Source: Candidatus Electrothrix rattekaaiensis (GTDB lineage Bacteria > Desulfobacterota > Desulfobulbia > Desulfobulbales > Desulfobulbaceae). Taken from it: DNA of 64,000 bases. The DNA lies in assembly GCA_032595675.1 (NCBI GenBank), contig JAVQMD010000001.1:2016640-2080639 (forward strand), written 5' to 3'. Shown here piece by piece: positions 23,688 through 34,342 of this stretch. The notes beneath the pieces are model-generated. The model was given only the letters and a program-made list of their open reading frames with translations, was not told where the DNA came from and did no database searches. The number at the start of each line of letters is the position of its first letter. Position 1 is the stretch's first letter. Made by a program: the position numbers and the translations under genes.

Positions 23688-26132
23688 ATGGGACAAGCAC
23701 ACGATGAAAAGCTGATTCTTTGGTTTGACGAAATCGGTATAGAGGATGTACCGCTGGTAGGAGGTAAAAATGCCTCACTCGGTGAGATGTATCAGCATCT
23801 GACCAGTAAAGGCGTTGCCGTACCGCATGGATTCGCCATCACAGCCTATGCCTACCGCTATCTGCTCAAAGAAGCTGGTATTGAAGCAGAGATCCGGCAG
23901 GTGTTGTCTGATCTGGACACCGAGGACATGGCCAACCTGTCGGAACGCGGTGAAAAATGTCGGGACATTATCCGCAACGCGCCTTTCCCTGACACCCTGC
24001 GGGATGCCATCATTGATGCGTACAAAAAAATGGAGGCCGAGTACGGCGAGCATTGCGCTGTGGCTGTGCGTTCTTCCGCCACTGCCGAGGACCTGCCCGA
24101 TGCCTCTTTTGCCGGCCAGCAGGAAACCTACCTGAACATTCACGGCTACGAGAATATTATCCAAAATTGCCGGAAATGTTTTGCCTCCCTGTTCACCAAC
24201 CGGGCCATTTCCTACCGTCAGCATCAGGGCTTTGGTCAGTTTGACGTGTATCTATCCATCACTGTCCAGAAAATGGTGCGCTCCGATTCCGCTTCTTCCG
24301 GTGTTCTGTTCTCCATTGACACAGAGTCTGGTTTTGAAGATGCCTGTTTCATCACCGGTGCTTGGGGTCTGGGTGAAAACGTGGTTCAGGGTGCAGTCAA
24401 CCCAGATGAATACTACGTGTACAAGCCGAAACTCAAGGAAGGCAAACGCCCCATTGTCGGGAAAAAGATCGGGTCCAAGGCCATTAAAATGATCTACGAC
24501 AATGACCCTTCCACCGAAGAGCCGGTCAAAAATATCGATACCACTGAAGCGGAACGCAACGCCTACGTGATCAATGATGACGAGATCCTTCAGCTCGCCA
24601 AATGGGCCTGTATTATTGAGGACCATTACGGCAAGGGCATGGATATCGAGTGGGCCAAGGATGGCGACGGCAAGGAAGTGGGTACCGGTGACCTGTTCAT
24701 CGTCCAGGCCCGTCCTGAAACCGTGCATTCTCAGGCCAACAAAAGCGTCATGGAGACCTATAAGCTGCTGGAGAAAGGAACTGTCCTGTCTGAAGGACTG
24801 GCTGTGGGCACCAAGATCGGCCAAGGTGTGGCCCATTGTATTGAGAATGTAAAAGACATCGGCACCTTTAAGAAAGGCGAAGTGCTGGTTACGGACATGA
24901 CCGACCCGGACTGGGAACCGATCATGAAGATTGCCGGAGCCATTGTCACCAACCGAGGCGGTCGAACCTGCCATGCCGCGATTATTTCTCGCGAGCTGGG
25001 TATCCCCTGCGTTATCGGCACAGGCGATGCGACCGACAATATCAGCACCGGCCAGGAGATCACAGCTTCTTCCGCTGAAGGCGAGACCGGCTATGTCTAC
25101 GAAGGTTTGCTCAAGTACGAGATTGAGACCACTGATCTGGCCAATATGCCTGCCACCAAGACCAAGATCATGATGAATCTGGCCATTCCAGAAAAGGCCT
25201 TCTCAGAATGCCAGATCCCCAATGACGGTGTGGGCTTGGCCCGTGAGGAGTTTATTATCAACTCCCATATCGGTCTCCATCCGCTGGCTCTGTACAACTA
25301 CGAAGAGCTTAAGGCCTCCGACGATCCAGAAAAACAGGAAATCGTCAAGCGCATTGACGAAAAAACTGCTGCCTATTCTGATAAAAGACAGTTCTTTATC
25401 GATAAAGTTGCTGAGGGCGTGGGCCGCATTGCTGCTGGTTTCTACCCCAAGGATGTTATTGTTCGTCTGTCCGACTTCAAATCCAACGAGTACGCCAACT
25501 TGGTCGGCGGTACGCTCTATGAGCCGGAAGAAGAAAACCCGATGATCGGCTGGCGTGGTGCTTCCCGTTACTACGATCCCAAATATCGTCCGGCTTTTGA
25601 GCTGGAGTGTCAAGGTCTGCTCAAGGCGCGGAATGATATGGGCCTGGATAACATCAAGCTGATGGTGCCCTTCTGCCGTACCCCGGAAGAGGGCAAGAAG
25701 GTTATTGAGGTTATGCGGGACTGCGGCTTGGTTCAGGGTGAAAACGGTCTGGAGCTGTACGTTATGTGCGAGATTCCCAGCAACGTAATCTGCGCTGATG
25801 CATTTGCCGACATCTTTGACGGCTTCTCCATTGGGTCTAACGACCTGACCCAGCTCACCTACGGCCTTGACCGTGACTCCGGTATTGTCACCGGCATCGC
25901 TGATGAGCGCCACGATGCGGTCAAGGAGATGATCAGAATGGTGATCAAGACCGCCAAACGTCGTGGCCGCAAGATCGGCATCTGTGGTCAGGGGCCCTCT
26001 GACTTTCCTGACTTTGCCACCTTCTTGGTTGAAGAGGGTATCGACTCCATGTCGTTGATCCCGGATACAGCCGTCAAAACACGACTGGCTGTTCATGAGA
26101 AAGAGAAGGAGATGGGGATTGCTCCTGAGTAA
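23688..26132 (+). CDS. ppsA: Phosphoenolpyruvate synthase
   Basis: Converts pyruvate and ATP to PEP, AMP and phosphate, the entry to gluconeogenesis. 814 residues from ATG 23688 (GGGAGA about 9 bases upstream; an upstream Met at 23664 adds 8 residues). Parts in order: ATP-grasp domain (LVGGKNASLGEMY, VRSSATAEDLPDASFAGQQE), phosphohistidine swivel domain GGRTCHAAIISRELGIPCVI, and the PEP-binding TIM barrel (MVPFCRT, CEIPSNV, GSNDLTQLTYGLDRD) with Cys in GICGQ. The family length and TIM barrel order fit PpsA and not pyruvate phosphate dikinase. A strong terminator follows. Confidence 0.93.
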   Translation: MGQAHDEKLILWFDEIGIEDVPLVGGKNASLGEMYQHLTSKGVAVPHGFAITAYAYRYLLKEAGIEAEIRQVLSDLDTEDMANLSERGEKCRDIIRNAPFPDTLRDAIIDAYKKMEAEYGEHCAVAVRSSATAEDLPDASFAGQQETYLNIHGYENIIQNCRKCFASLFTNRAISYRQHQGFGQFDVYLSITVQKMVRSDSASSGVLFSIDTESGFEDACFITGAWGLGENVVQGAVNPDEYYVYKPKLKEGKRPIVGKKIGSKAIKMIYDNDPSTEEPVKNIDTTEAERNAYVINDDEILQLAKWACIIEDHYGKGMDIEWAKDGDGKEVGTGDLFIVQARPETVHSQANKSVMETYKLLEKGTVLSEGLAVGTKIGQGVAHCIENVKDIGTFKKGEVLVTDMTDPDWEPIMKIAGAIVTNRGGRTCHAAIISRELGIPCVIGTGDATDNISTGQEITASSAEGETGYVYEGLLKYEIETTDLANMPATKTKIMMNLAIPEKAFSECQIPNDGVGLAREEFIINSHIGLHPLALYNYEELKASDDPEKQEIVKRIDEKTAAYSDKRQFFIDKVAEGVGRIAAGFYPKDVIVRLSDFKSNEYANLVGGTLYEPEEENPMIGWRGASRYYDPKYRPAFELECQGLLKARNDMGLDNIKLMVPFCRTPEEGKKVIEVMRDCGLVQGENGLELYVMCEIPSNVICADAFADIFDGFSIGSNDLTQLTYGLDRDSGIVTGIADERHDAVKEMIRMVIKTAKRRGRKIGICGQGPSDFPDFATFLVEEGIDSMSLIPDTAVKTRLAVHEKEKEMGIAPE

Positions 26133-26157
26133 GCTGCGGAGTTACAGCTGAGTATTT

Positions 26158-26198
26158 AAAAAAGGGCGGATCGCTATTTAGTGGTTCGCCCTTTTTTT
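26158..26198 (+). terminator. Terminator after ppsA
   Basis: A6 GGGCG ... CGCCC T7 with a mostly paired stem of about 9-10 base pairs, 26 bases after the ppsA stop. Confidence 0.85.
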
Positions 26199-26334
26199 AT
26201 GTTCCTGGATTCTTCAACTGACAAGCGTGAAAAAACAATTTGAGATTATCCCCCCTAGACAGTTCCGCGAGATTTCGCAAACAGCGCGTAACCAGTGAAT
26301 TCAACGTTAACGTAAAAATATTTAGAGGTTAATA

Positions 26335-27168
26335 ATGAAGAAAGCAGCAATGGGTTTTTCCCTACTCATCGTCATATTATGTTCAGCCGCCTTTGCTTAT
26401 TCAGGAGAGATTGGTTCACACTCTCTGGATAAATTGATGGAATTATCCGGTCTCAACAAGCAGGTTGCAGAGTTTCCCGGAATGGTTCGGGCAGGAGTAG
26501 AGCATACACGACAACAAGGTTCAACAATACCTGATGCCGAATTCGATGCTGTGGTGAACTCAATAGGAGATGCTTTTCAGCCTTCAGACATTCTCAGGGC
26601 TATACGCGCGGAGGTAAAGAAGAGTCTTTCAGAAGCAGAAGCAGAAACTCTTATGTCGTGGTACGAATCTGCTTTGGGAAAAAAGATAACAAAAGCCGAA
26701 GAAGAGGCATCAACTCCTGCGGCATTTAAAGAAATGATGTCAGATGCTGAATCTTTGTTAGCTGATCAAGAACGAGTGGGTATTGCAAATACATTAGATG
26801 AATTGACACATTCTACCGACAGGGCTATACAAATCGGGGAGAATGCCGAAATGGCCGTATTCACAGCCCTTTCAAAGGCCATAAATCCAGAGAAACCAGT
26901 GCCTGTTGAAGCGTTTAAGTCTCAGATGTCTGCACAAAAACAGCAGATAAGAACAGAGACAAAACAGATGGTTACTATCTCCTCTGTGTATACCTATAAA
27001 GACATAGATATTTCTTCCTTGAAGAAATACATAGAATTCAATGAACGTCCGAATACACAAAAATTTAATAACAGCGTAATGAAAGGAATGGATGCGGCAT
27101 TCAATCAGGCCATTGATAACCTGGCAGCGTCAATGGCAACGGCGTTCAAGGAAAAGCATAAACGTTAA
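26335..27168 (+). CDS. Exported DUF2059-like protein
   Basis: 277 residues with a clear signal peptide (MKKAAMGFSLLIVILCSAAF then AYS). The mature part is helical; residues 35-130 hold LSGLNKQVAEFPGMVRAGVE and IRAEVKKSLSEAEAETLMSW with features of the DUF2059 family, whose last part is repeated toward the C-terminus (SVYTYKDIDISSLKKYIEFN). GAGG lies 7 bases before the ATG. Periplasmic; no activity known. Single gene. Confidence 0.65.
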   Translation: MKKAAMGFSLLIVILCSAAFAYSGEIGSHSLDKLMELSGLNKQVAEFPGMVRAGVEHTRQQGSTIPDAEFDAVVNSIGDAFQPSDILRAIRAEVKKSLSEAEAETLMSWYESALGKKITKAEEEASTPAAFKEMMSDAESLLADQERVGIANTLDELTHSTDRAIQIGENAEMAVFTALSKAINPEKPVPVEAFKSQMSAQKQQIRTETKQMVTISSVYTYKDIDISSLKKYIEFNERPNTQKFNNSVMKGMDAAFNQAIDNLAASMATAFKEKHKR

Positions 27169-27267
27169 ACAGGACACTCCGGTCAAGCAGGGTGCGTTTA
27201 CACACCTTTTTCGTCTCGTTCCAGGAGCGACGACCAGTGCCGCCCCTGCTTTTTCTGAAAACTATGC

Positions 27268-27999
27268 TTACTGAGCGGCTTTTTCCCCAAGCCCCTCTGC
27301 AATCTCCTTTTGCAGCCCCCGAATCAAAGCAAGAGGATCCTTGCTGTCACGAATCGGCCTGCCAATGACCACATGATCGGCTCCGTTGAGAATAGCCTGC
27401 TTTGCCGTAGCAATCCGCCTCTGATCATCTGAGCCGTCATCCACATTGGCTCCTGGCCTGATCCCTGGGGTGACAACCAGAAAATTCGGTCCCAGATCAT
27501 TGCGGAGCGGTTCCGCTTCCAGAGCAGAAGAAACCACCCCGTCACAGCCGATCTCCAGGGCCTTACGCGCCCGATGCAGGACCAAATCCCCTACCGAGCC
27601 GGTCATCCCCATAGCCCGCATATCCTCTTCACCAAAGCTGGTCAGCACCGTAACAGCAAGGATCTTCATCTCGCTATCCTTATCCTGGACAGCTGCCCGT
27701 AAGATAGGATCATTGCCATGCACAGTGGCAAAACTGACACCCCGGTTTTTTAGCTGATCCACAGCCAGCTTCACCGTCTCCGGGATATCAAAAAATTTGA
27801 GATCCACCATCACCTTATTGCCGCGTGCAATAATAGCATCAATGGTGTGAAACCAGCCCGCTAAGAAGAGCTGAAGCCCTACCTTGAAAAATTTGATTTC
27901 ACTGTCCAGCTTTTCCACCAAGGCCATAGCCTCCTCGTGCGAGGTGACATCCAGGGCAAAGATAATTCGTTCGTTCAGGGGGATATTTTTTTCTGTCAT
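27268..27999 (-). CDS. pyrF: Orotidine 5-phosphate decarboxylase
   Basis: Last step of UMP synthesis. 243 residues; active-site array DLKFFDIPETVK (D-x-K-x-x-D), N-terminal FALDVTSHEEAM, phosphate loop TPGIRPGAN and VIGRPIRDS. Ribosome site AAGG 5 bases from the ATG. Normal length, TIM-barrel. Next genes on either side are unrelated. Confidence 0.93.
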   Translation of the reverse strand: MTEKNIPLNERIIFALDVTSHEEAMALVEKLDSEIKFFKVGLQLFLAGWFHTIDAIIARGNKVMVDLKFFDIPETVKLAVDQLKNRGVSFATVHGNDPILRAAVQDKDSEMKILAVTVLTSFGEEDMRAMGMTGSVGDLVLHRARKALEIGCDGVVSSALEAEPLRNDLGPNFLVVTPGIRPGANVDDGSDDQRRIATAKQAILNGADHVVIGRPIRDSKDPLALIRGLQKEIAEGLGEKAAQ

Positions 28000-28050
28000 G
28001 AATCCTTATACGTTATAGAATAAAATTCAGGCTGTTCAGCCTGTTGCAGC

Positions 28051-28956
28051 CTATCTATTTTTCAAGCTTTTGACTTCTTCAACAGATAAATCGGTCAGGT
28101 CCGCTATTTCCTGCGCATCAAGCACACCTTTTTTTATCAAATTCATCGCAATCTGAAGAGCCTTCTGTTTTTCACCTTGTATCACTCCTTGTTCAGTTCC
28201 TTTCTCAATACCTTTCATAACGCCGACAGTATACGAGGACTCCACCATACTCGCCTGATAATGCAGGTCGTCCTGATACCGCTCATAAGCCCGGCGTTCT
28301 TCGTCGGACAGCTTGAGGATATCCAGTTCCTGCTTGGCCTTCTCGATTCCCTTGGCCTTGAAGTCGTTCTTGATCTCCTCATTCTTGAGAAAGTAGATCC
28401 ACTCGTCCAGGGTGTCTTTGGCAATATCGTCGAAGTTGTTGACCTTGATTAGATAATATTCTGGAAAAATTTCATGGAGCTTATCCCGTCCGTACAGCTT
28501 TCGCTGTTCATCGGAGAGTTGAAGGAGATCCTGCCCGTGCAGCCCTCGAAACGAAGTGGTGCCGTGATACACGTAGTCAGCCCCATGCCCCAGGTCAAAA
28601 TAGAGAATATTTATGGAAATAACCTTGGCGACCTTTGAGTACGGATCTTTTTTCTGAAGATGCTCGGTAATTACCTTGGAGGTGCCGAATAAAATTCGCT
28701 GGAGATAATCGAACTCCCGCTCATACTGCACCTCAATGATGAGTATTTCCTTCTTCTCATTTAATACCTTGAGGTCAACCCGGTTGAATCTATCGTGCGC
28801 ATCCTCTTTATTGCTCTCGCTTTCGAGCAGTTCCAGAATCGTGACATCCTCCATCAGGAGTTCGCTGAGAAAACCTTCCAGAATCTCAAAGTTGGCCTTG
28901 CTCCGCAGGAGCTTTTTCATGGCCCAGTCAAAGCTGATCAGTCTTCTTTGCGGCAT
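28051..28956 (-). CDS. Rpn family PD-(D/E)XK nuclease (YhgA-like), copy 2
   Basis: 301 residues, same design as the 17524 gene: FDWAMKKLLRSKANFEILEG, Asp in NRVDLKVLNE, E-x-Q in ILIIEVQYE, DTLDEWIYFLKNEEI, and a C-terminal helical end (KKGVLDAQEIADLTDLSVEE). It lacks the long Glu/Ala/Lys coiled coil of copy 1; instead it has short GIEKGTEQGVIQGEKQ repeats. Intact. It lies 24 bases after uvrB's stop on the same strand, so read-through is possible. Confidence 0.85.
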   Translation of the reverse strand: MPQRRLISFDWAMKKLLRSKANFEILEGFLSELLMEDVTILELLESESNKEDAHDRFNRVDLKVLNEKKEILIIEVQYEREFDYLQRILFGTSKVITEHLQKKDPYSKVAKVISINILYFDLGHGADYVYHGTTSFRGLHGQDLLQLSDEQRKLYGRDKLHEIFPEYYLIKVNNFDDIAKDTLDEWIYFLKNEEIKNDFKAKGIEKAKQELDILKLSDEERRAYERYQDDLHYQASMVESSYTVGVMKGIEKGTEQGVIQGEKQKALQIAMNLIKKGVLDAQEIADLTDLSVEEVKSLKNR

Positions 28957-28980
28957 TTCTTCACCCTTTGTTGATCTTTT

Positions 28981-31011
<2,031 letters not shown>

Positions 31012-31049
31012 ACAATAATTAAAAGAAAGGCAATCTGTCCAATGCGCTT

Positions 31050-31265
31050 TTACGCAAAGGCCAAGCGACGCCCTTTCGGGGCCGGGATCAGATCACCGAA
31101 TTCTTCAGCGGTCTTTATCCATAAATTCATGGCATCCTGAATGTTCGCCAAGGCGGAATCATACGTGTCTCCGTGTGCTGAACAGCCGGGGAGTTCAGGG
31201 ACTTCAGCAATAAAAGCACAGTCCTCCTCGTTCCAATAGATAATAATCTCATATTTATTTGTCAT
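31050..31265 (-). CDS. HicB-like antitoxin, without HicA
   Basis: 71 residues of the HicB-like fold ([40 protein letters not shown]) that in hicAB pairs blocks the toxin HicA. GGGAGA lies 9 bases before ATG. No HicA-like dsRBD gene exists next to it on either side, so it is an orphan; the C-terminal DNA-binding part is also lacking (ends [11 protein letters not shown]). Confidence 0.8.
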   Translation of the reverse strand: MTNKYEIIIYWNEEDCAFIAEVPELPGCSAHGDTYDSALANIQDAMNLWIKTAEEFGDLIPAPKGRRLAFA

Positions 31266-31578
31266 ATGTCATCTCCCAATCTGTATTTCAGAGTAAATCT
31301 TCCGAACAGATACCGCAACAGATAAAATCGAAATATCCAGGCCAATATGTCCGGCTGATCAAATGCATGAGTTCATGGGAAGGGGAAGTGGTGGAATGGG
31401 GGAGGAGCTTCGCTCGTCCTTGCTTGCGTGGCTTGAAAATCGGGTGTGATACTTGTACATTACTTTTTTCCTTGGTGACGGTAAATTCTTGTTTACTTAT
31501 GCTGACCTGCATGTATCATATACATGTGTTGTGTAACGATCTTTGTTGCCTTATTAAAAATAAAAAAGGATATACCTT
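31266..31578. other. Intergenic stretch, no gene supported
   Basis: No frame with a ribosome site or coding signature; the right end is AT-rich and carries AAGGA before the next gene. A HicA gene was looked for and not found. Confidence 0.4.
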
Positions 31579-31821
31579 ATGGAACCGCATGCTTTTGACA
31601 CTATACCTTCTAAACCTCTCGAATATACTGAAATAATAAATAAGCTTTATCAAGCTAAACGAGCTTCTTGCGATACTCCTAAACAGCTTGATAAAAAAAT
31701 TAATTACATTATAGATCGGTTGATGGAATTAATCTCCAAAGAGTCCAACATAGACGTTAAACAATGTTACAAAGATGCCGAACGTCAATATAACGTCAGT
31801 TCAAGACCCCTTTCTTTTTAA
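31579..31821 (+). CDS. Small hypothetical protein
   Basis: 80 residues, start after AAGGATATACCTT; mostly helical and charged (LYQAKRASCDTPKQLDKKIN, YIIDRLMELISKESNI). AT-rich, soluble. No family recognised. A repeat of the ACCCGG family lies 20 bases after the stop. Confidence 0.5.
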   Translation: MEPHAFDTIPSKPLEYTEIINKLYQAKRASCDTPKQLDKKINYIIDRLMELISKESNIDVKQCYKDAERQYNVSSRPLSF

Positions 31822-31840
31822 CTGTCATTCATAGCCTATA

Positions 31841-31866
31841 GGGTGCAGAGCATGCATTCTACCCGG
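31841..31866. repeat. Short palindromic repeat, ACCCGG family
   Basis: GGGTGCAGAGCATGCATTCT followed by ACCCGG. Similar to the hairpin at 19972, with a degenerate left arm. Confidence 0.4.
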
Positions 31867-31896
31867 CTTAATTTGAGATCAATTTAATCAAAGCTA

Positions 31897-32304
31897 ATGA
31901 ATATATATACAATTCTTATCGCGTTAGTAGGTTGGTTTATAGTTCATTATCTAACGTCTCAAAGGGATTTAAAGAACAAACGTAGAAAATTACACACCCA
32001 ATACTTGATAGAGGCATACCGAAGGCTTGTGAGTTCAGTAATGCTAGTAAATTCATCGGAAGAACATAAGCAGAATGTCGAATCATCTATTGCAGACGTT
32101 CAGCTTCTCGGTACACGGTCACAGATAAACTTAGTAAATAAAATCTTAGAAGAAATTGAAAATACCAATGTGGGGGATTACACTGAGTTGATTCGTGATT
32201 TGCGAAACTCTCTCAGAGATGAATTAAAATTAGATCCTATATCTTCTGAGGTTCAAGTAATTATGTTCAACACTCCTAACACGCCAGAAGAAAGAGGAAA
32301 CTAG
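31897..32304 (+). CDS. Hypothetical membrane-anchored protein
   Basis: 135 residues. The N-terminal 20 residues are a hydrophobic anchor (MNIYTILIALVGWFIVHYLT), followed at once by a basic segment (SQRDLKNKRRKLHTQYLIEA) and a helical cytoplasmic part (VEEIENT region, ENVQ-like repeats). The pattern anchor + QRDLxNKRR + YLIEAYR is one that I have seen in many short proteins of unknown role in mobile regions. AT-rich. Weak ribosome site. Confidence 0.55.
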   Translation: MNIYTILIALVGWFIVHYLTSQRDLKNKRRKLHTQYLIEAYRRLVSSVMLVNSSEEHKQNVESSIADVQLLGTRSQINLVNKILEEIENTNVGDYTELIRDLRNSLRDELKLDPISSEVQVIMFNTPNTPEERGN

Positions 32305-32306
32305 CC

Positions 32307-32360
32307 ATGCAGGGTACATAGCATGCATCATTTTCGGTATGAGTCCGCACCCTGCCCGGC
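32307..32360. repeat. Palindromic repeat, ACCCGG/GCATGC family, expanded copy
   Basis: AGGGTACATAGCATGCATCA ... GCACCCTGCCCGG. The core GCATGCA with flanking ACCC-like arms relates it to the copies at 31841 and 19972. Confidence 0.4.
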
Positions 32361-32473
32361 TTCCGCATTCACCTTGTCCCACTTCCCCGCATCAGGTAAT
32401 ATCCTATTAAGCCGTTTCAGAAACGCTCCATCAATCTGTTCAGCAACCAGAAAGTTATCAAGGAGAGCACATA

Positions 32474-32701
32474 ATGCCGCAATGCACAATAACCATACCG
32501 GAGCGTCTACAGCTCAATGTACGAGAGACTAGAAGGTTTCTGGCTGCAAAGATGTATGAGGCCGGAAAACTGTCTCTGGGCCAGGCTGCTGAACTTGCCG
32601 GGCTTTCCAAAAGAGCCTTTTCAGAGATTCTCGCGGATTATAATGTCTCGCTGATCAATTACCCTCCAGCGGATATCCTGCGCGATGCAGCACAGTTCTG
32701 A
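32474..32701 (+). CDS. UPF0175 family antitoxin
   Basis: 75 residues; CTITIPERLQLNVRETRRFL and LSLGQAAELAGLSKRAFSEI are typical of UPF0175, which carries a small helix-turn-helix. AGGAG lies 9 bases before ATG. Its end overlaps the DUF3368 gene by 17 bases, the normal arrangement of this toxin-antitoxin type. It binds and represses its own promoter in the usual model. Confidence 0.85.
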   Translation: MPQCTITIPERLQLNVRETRRFLAAKMYEAGKLSLGQAAELAGLSKRAFSEILADYNVSLINYPPADILRDAAQF

Positions 32702-33149
32702 AATTATCATTTCCGACACCAGCTGTCTGATTCTTCTTGGCAAGATTGATGAAATTGACGTACTGCACCGTCTTTGCGAAAAAGTTTATATCACTCCGAC
32801 CATAAAAGAGGAATACGGTGAAGACCTGCCGGACTGGATAGAGATCAAAGCACCTGAGAACACACAGTACCAGAATTTACTGGAAATGGACCTTGATGCC
32901 GGTGAAGCAAGTGCCATCGCCTTATCTCTGGAAACTGATCGGTCCATCTTGATCATTGACGATCTCAAGGGCAGAAAAATTGCGGAACGACTTCATCTAA
33001 CATATTCTGGAACCATCGGCCTCCTCCTGCAGGCGAAACAGGCCGGGATATTACCAGCACTTCGTCCTGTTGTCCTCAAAATCAGAGAGACAAACTTCAG
33101 ATTCAGCGAGAGGCTTCTGGACTATCTTCTCGAACAGGCAGGAGAATGA
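32685..33149 (+). CDS. DUF3368 PIN-like toxin
   Basis: 154 residues of the PIN-like fold, a putative RNase toxin: first Asp in ISDTSCLILLGKI, Glu in DLDAGEASAIALS, and Asp-Asp in LIIDDLKGRKIAE, with GTIGLLLQAKQAG. All four acidic residues expected for metal binding are present. It overlaps the UPF0175 gene; together they form a complete type II pair that appears intact. Confidence 0.85.
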   Translation: MQHSSEIIISDTSCLILLGKIDEIDVLHRLCEKVYITPTIKEEYGEDLPDWIEIKAPENTQYQNLLEMDLDAGEASAIALSLETDRSILIIDDLKGRKIAERLHLTYSGTIGLLLQAKQAGILPALRPVVLKIRETNFRFSERLLDYLLEQAGE

Positions 33150-33173
33150 CGTTTTCAAAAAGGGAACATTATA

Positions 33174-33242
33174 TCAAAATCTCTCCCTCAACTCCTCCAA
33201 CTTTCTTCCCTATTCCTTGGCTCGCTTACAGAACTCCTACAA
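33174..33242 (-). pseudogene. 3-prime fragment of a paralogue of the 34343 membrane protein gene
   Basis: Minus-strand translation reads L-stop-EFCKRAKE-stop-GRKLEELRERF-stop. The intact gene at 34343 ends TLQEICKRAKE, a ten-residue spacer, RKLEELKKKFKMKY. The match with a missing spacer and two stops shows a decayed duplicate of the last 30 codons. Confidence 0.6.
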
Positions 33243-33249
33243 CGTTAAA

Positions 33250-33640
33250 CAGGGTGATTGATACTAAACAAATATCCGCTCAATTCTTTCTTTGTGCTCT
33301 TCCATTTAAAAAAACAAAAGACACAAAAAAAAAGAGGACGACTCCTTTTAAAGAAAGGAAAGCTGCGAGATAAAAAAGGACAGCTACTTTCTTAAACAGG
33401 AGAAGCCAGAGTTTAAAAAGAAATGCTCCATTTTTTAAAACGAGCGTTCCTGTCTTACCTCGCACTTGTCCAGCTTAAAGATGAAGAGCTGCTAGGGAAA
33501 AAAGGACTGCTCCTTTCTTTACCCACACCACGTAATTCTTTGCTCGCACGTCTTGTTATTTACAATGGACGGCTCAATACTAAGAAGCGACAGCCCGCTA
33601 CTTTGTTTGGCCCCTTCGGTTCTTTAAAAGCAGGACGCAC
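33250..33640. repeat. Degenerate tandem repeat, 42-bp period
   Basis: A motif like AAAAAGGACNGCTCCTTTCTT recurs with its GGAC-like core at 33336, 33378, 33420, 33462 and 33504, exactly 42 bases apart, with weaker matches at 33294, 33546 and 33588. On the minus strand it encodes 14-residue hydrophobic units such as VLKNGAFLFKLWLL and LFKKVAVLFYLAAF, but stops are present. Confidence 0.7.
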
Positions 33641-33684
33641 GAGAAAGAACACAGCAGCCCTCTCCATGACAGGGGTAGGTGCAA

Positions 33685-34266
33685 TTACAGTTCAATCTTT
33701 GTTCCCAATACTTGCAGGAACAGAGAAAGCCAAGCAGGATGCGCGGGCCAAGCAGGAGCGGTGACCAGATTACCGTCTCTGTGCGCTTTATCCACAGGAA
33801 TCTCCACATACTCACCGCCTGCACAGGTGACATCCGGTCCTACAGCCGGATACGCGGAACATGCCCTGCCTTTCAGGATCCCGGCAGCGGCCAGTACCTG
33901 CGCACCATGACAGATAGCGGCAATCGGCTTATCCGCCTGCGCGAAATGCCGCACAATGTCGAGGACAGTCTCGTTCAGGCGGATGTATTCCGGTGCGCGT
34001 CCGCCGGGGATAAGCAACGCATCGTACTCTTCAGCCTTGATCTCCGCAAAATCGGCATTCAAAGTGAAATTATGCCCCGGTTTTTCGCTGTAGGTCTGAT
34101 CTCCTTCAAAATCATGCACCGAAGTACGGATCTTCTCGCCCGCCTGTTTGTCCGGACAAACCGCATGAACCGTATGTCCTACGGTCAGAAGCGCCTGAAA
34201 CGGCACCATGACCTCATAGTCTTCCACATAATCGCCGACCAGCATTAAGATTTTTTTCGCACTCAC
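33685..34266 (-). CDS. DJ-1/PfpI family protein
   Basis: 193 residues from a GTG start; GGAGG lies 8 bases upstream, which fixes the start. Flavodoxin-like fold with [29 protein letters not shown] and the nucleophile elbow [13 protein letters not shown] (Cys about 118), and an A-P-A-W-P-A-H segment. Members act as glyoxalases, deglycases or proteases, or sense oxidation; the exact role is not shown. Single gene. Confidence 0.88.
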   Translation of the reverse strand: MSAKKILMLVGDYVEDYEVMVPFQALLTVGHTVHAVCPDKQAGEKIRTSVHDFEGDQTYSEKPGHNFTLNADFAEIKAEEYDALLIPGGRAPEYIRLNETVLDIVRHFAQADKPIAAICHGAQVLAAAGILKGRACSAYPAVGPDVTCAGGEYVEIPVDKAHRDGNLVTAPAWPAHPAWLSLFLQVLGTKIEL

Positions 34267-34342
34267 AGTACGTTCCTCCTTTGGTTGAAATCTTTAATCA
34301 TTGCAAAAAACGTTGAGTTGATAAAGAGTGGCGGACAACCCT

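Noticed and set aside
25203-26096. Long open frame antisense to ppsA (about 297 codons) and a similar one at 24252-24974
   Set aside because: Mirror of the codon bias of ppsA; no ribosome site and no recognisable domain, while ppsA is certain.
33423-33764. 113-codon plus-strand frame across the 42-bp repeat and into the DJ-1 gene
   Set aside because: Made of repeat units and antisense of a certain gene.
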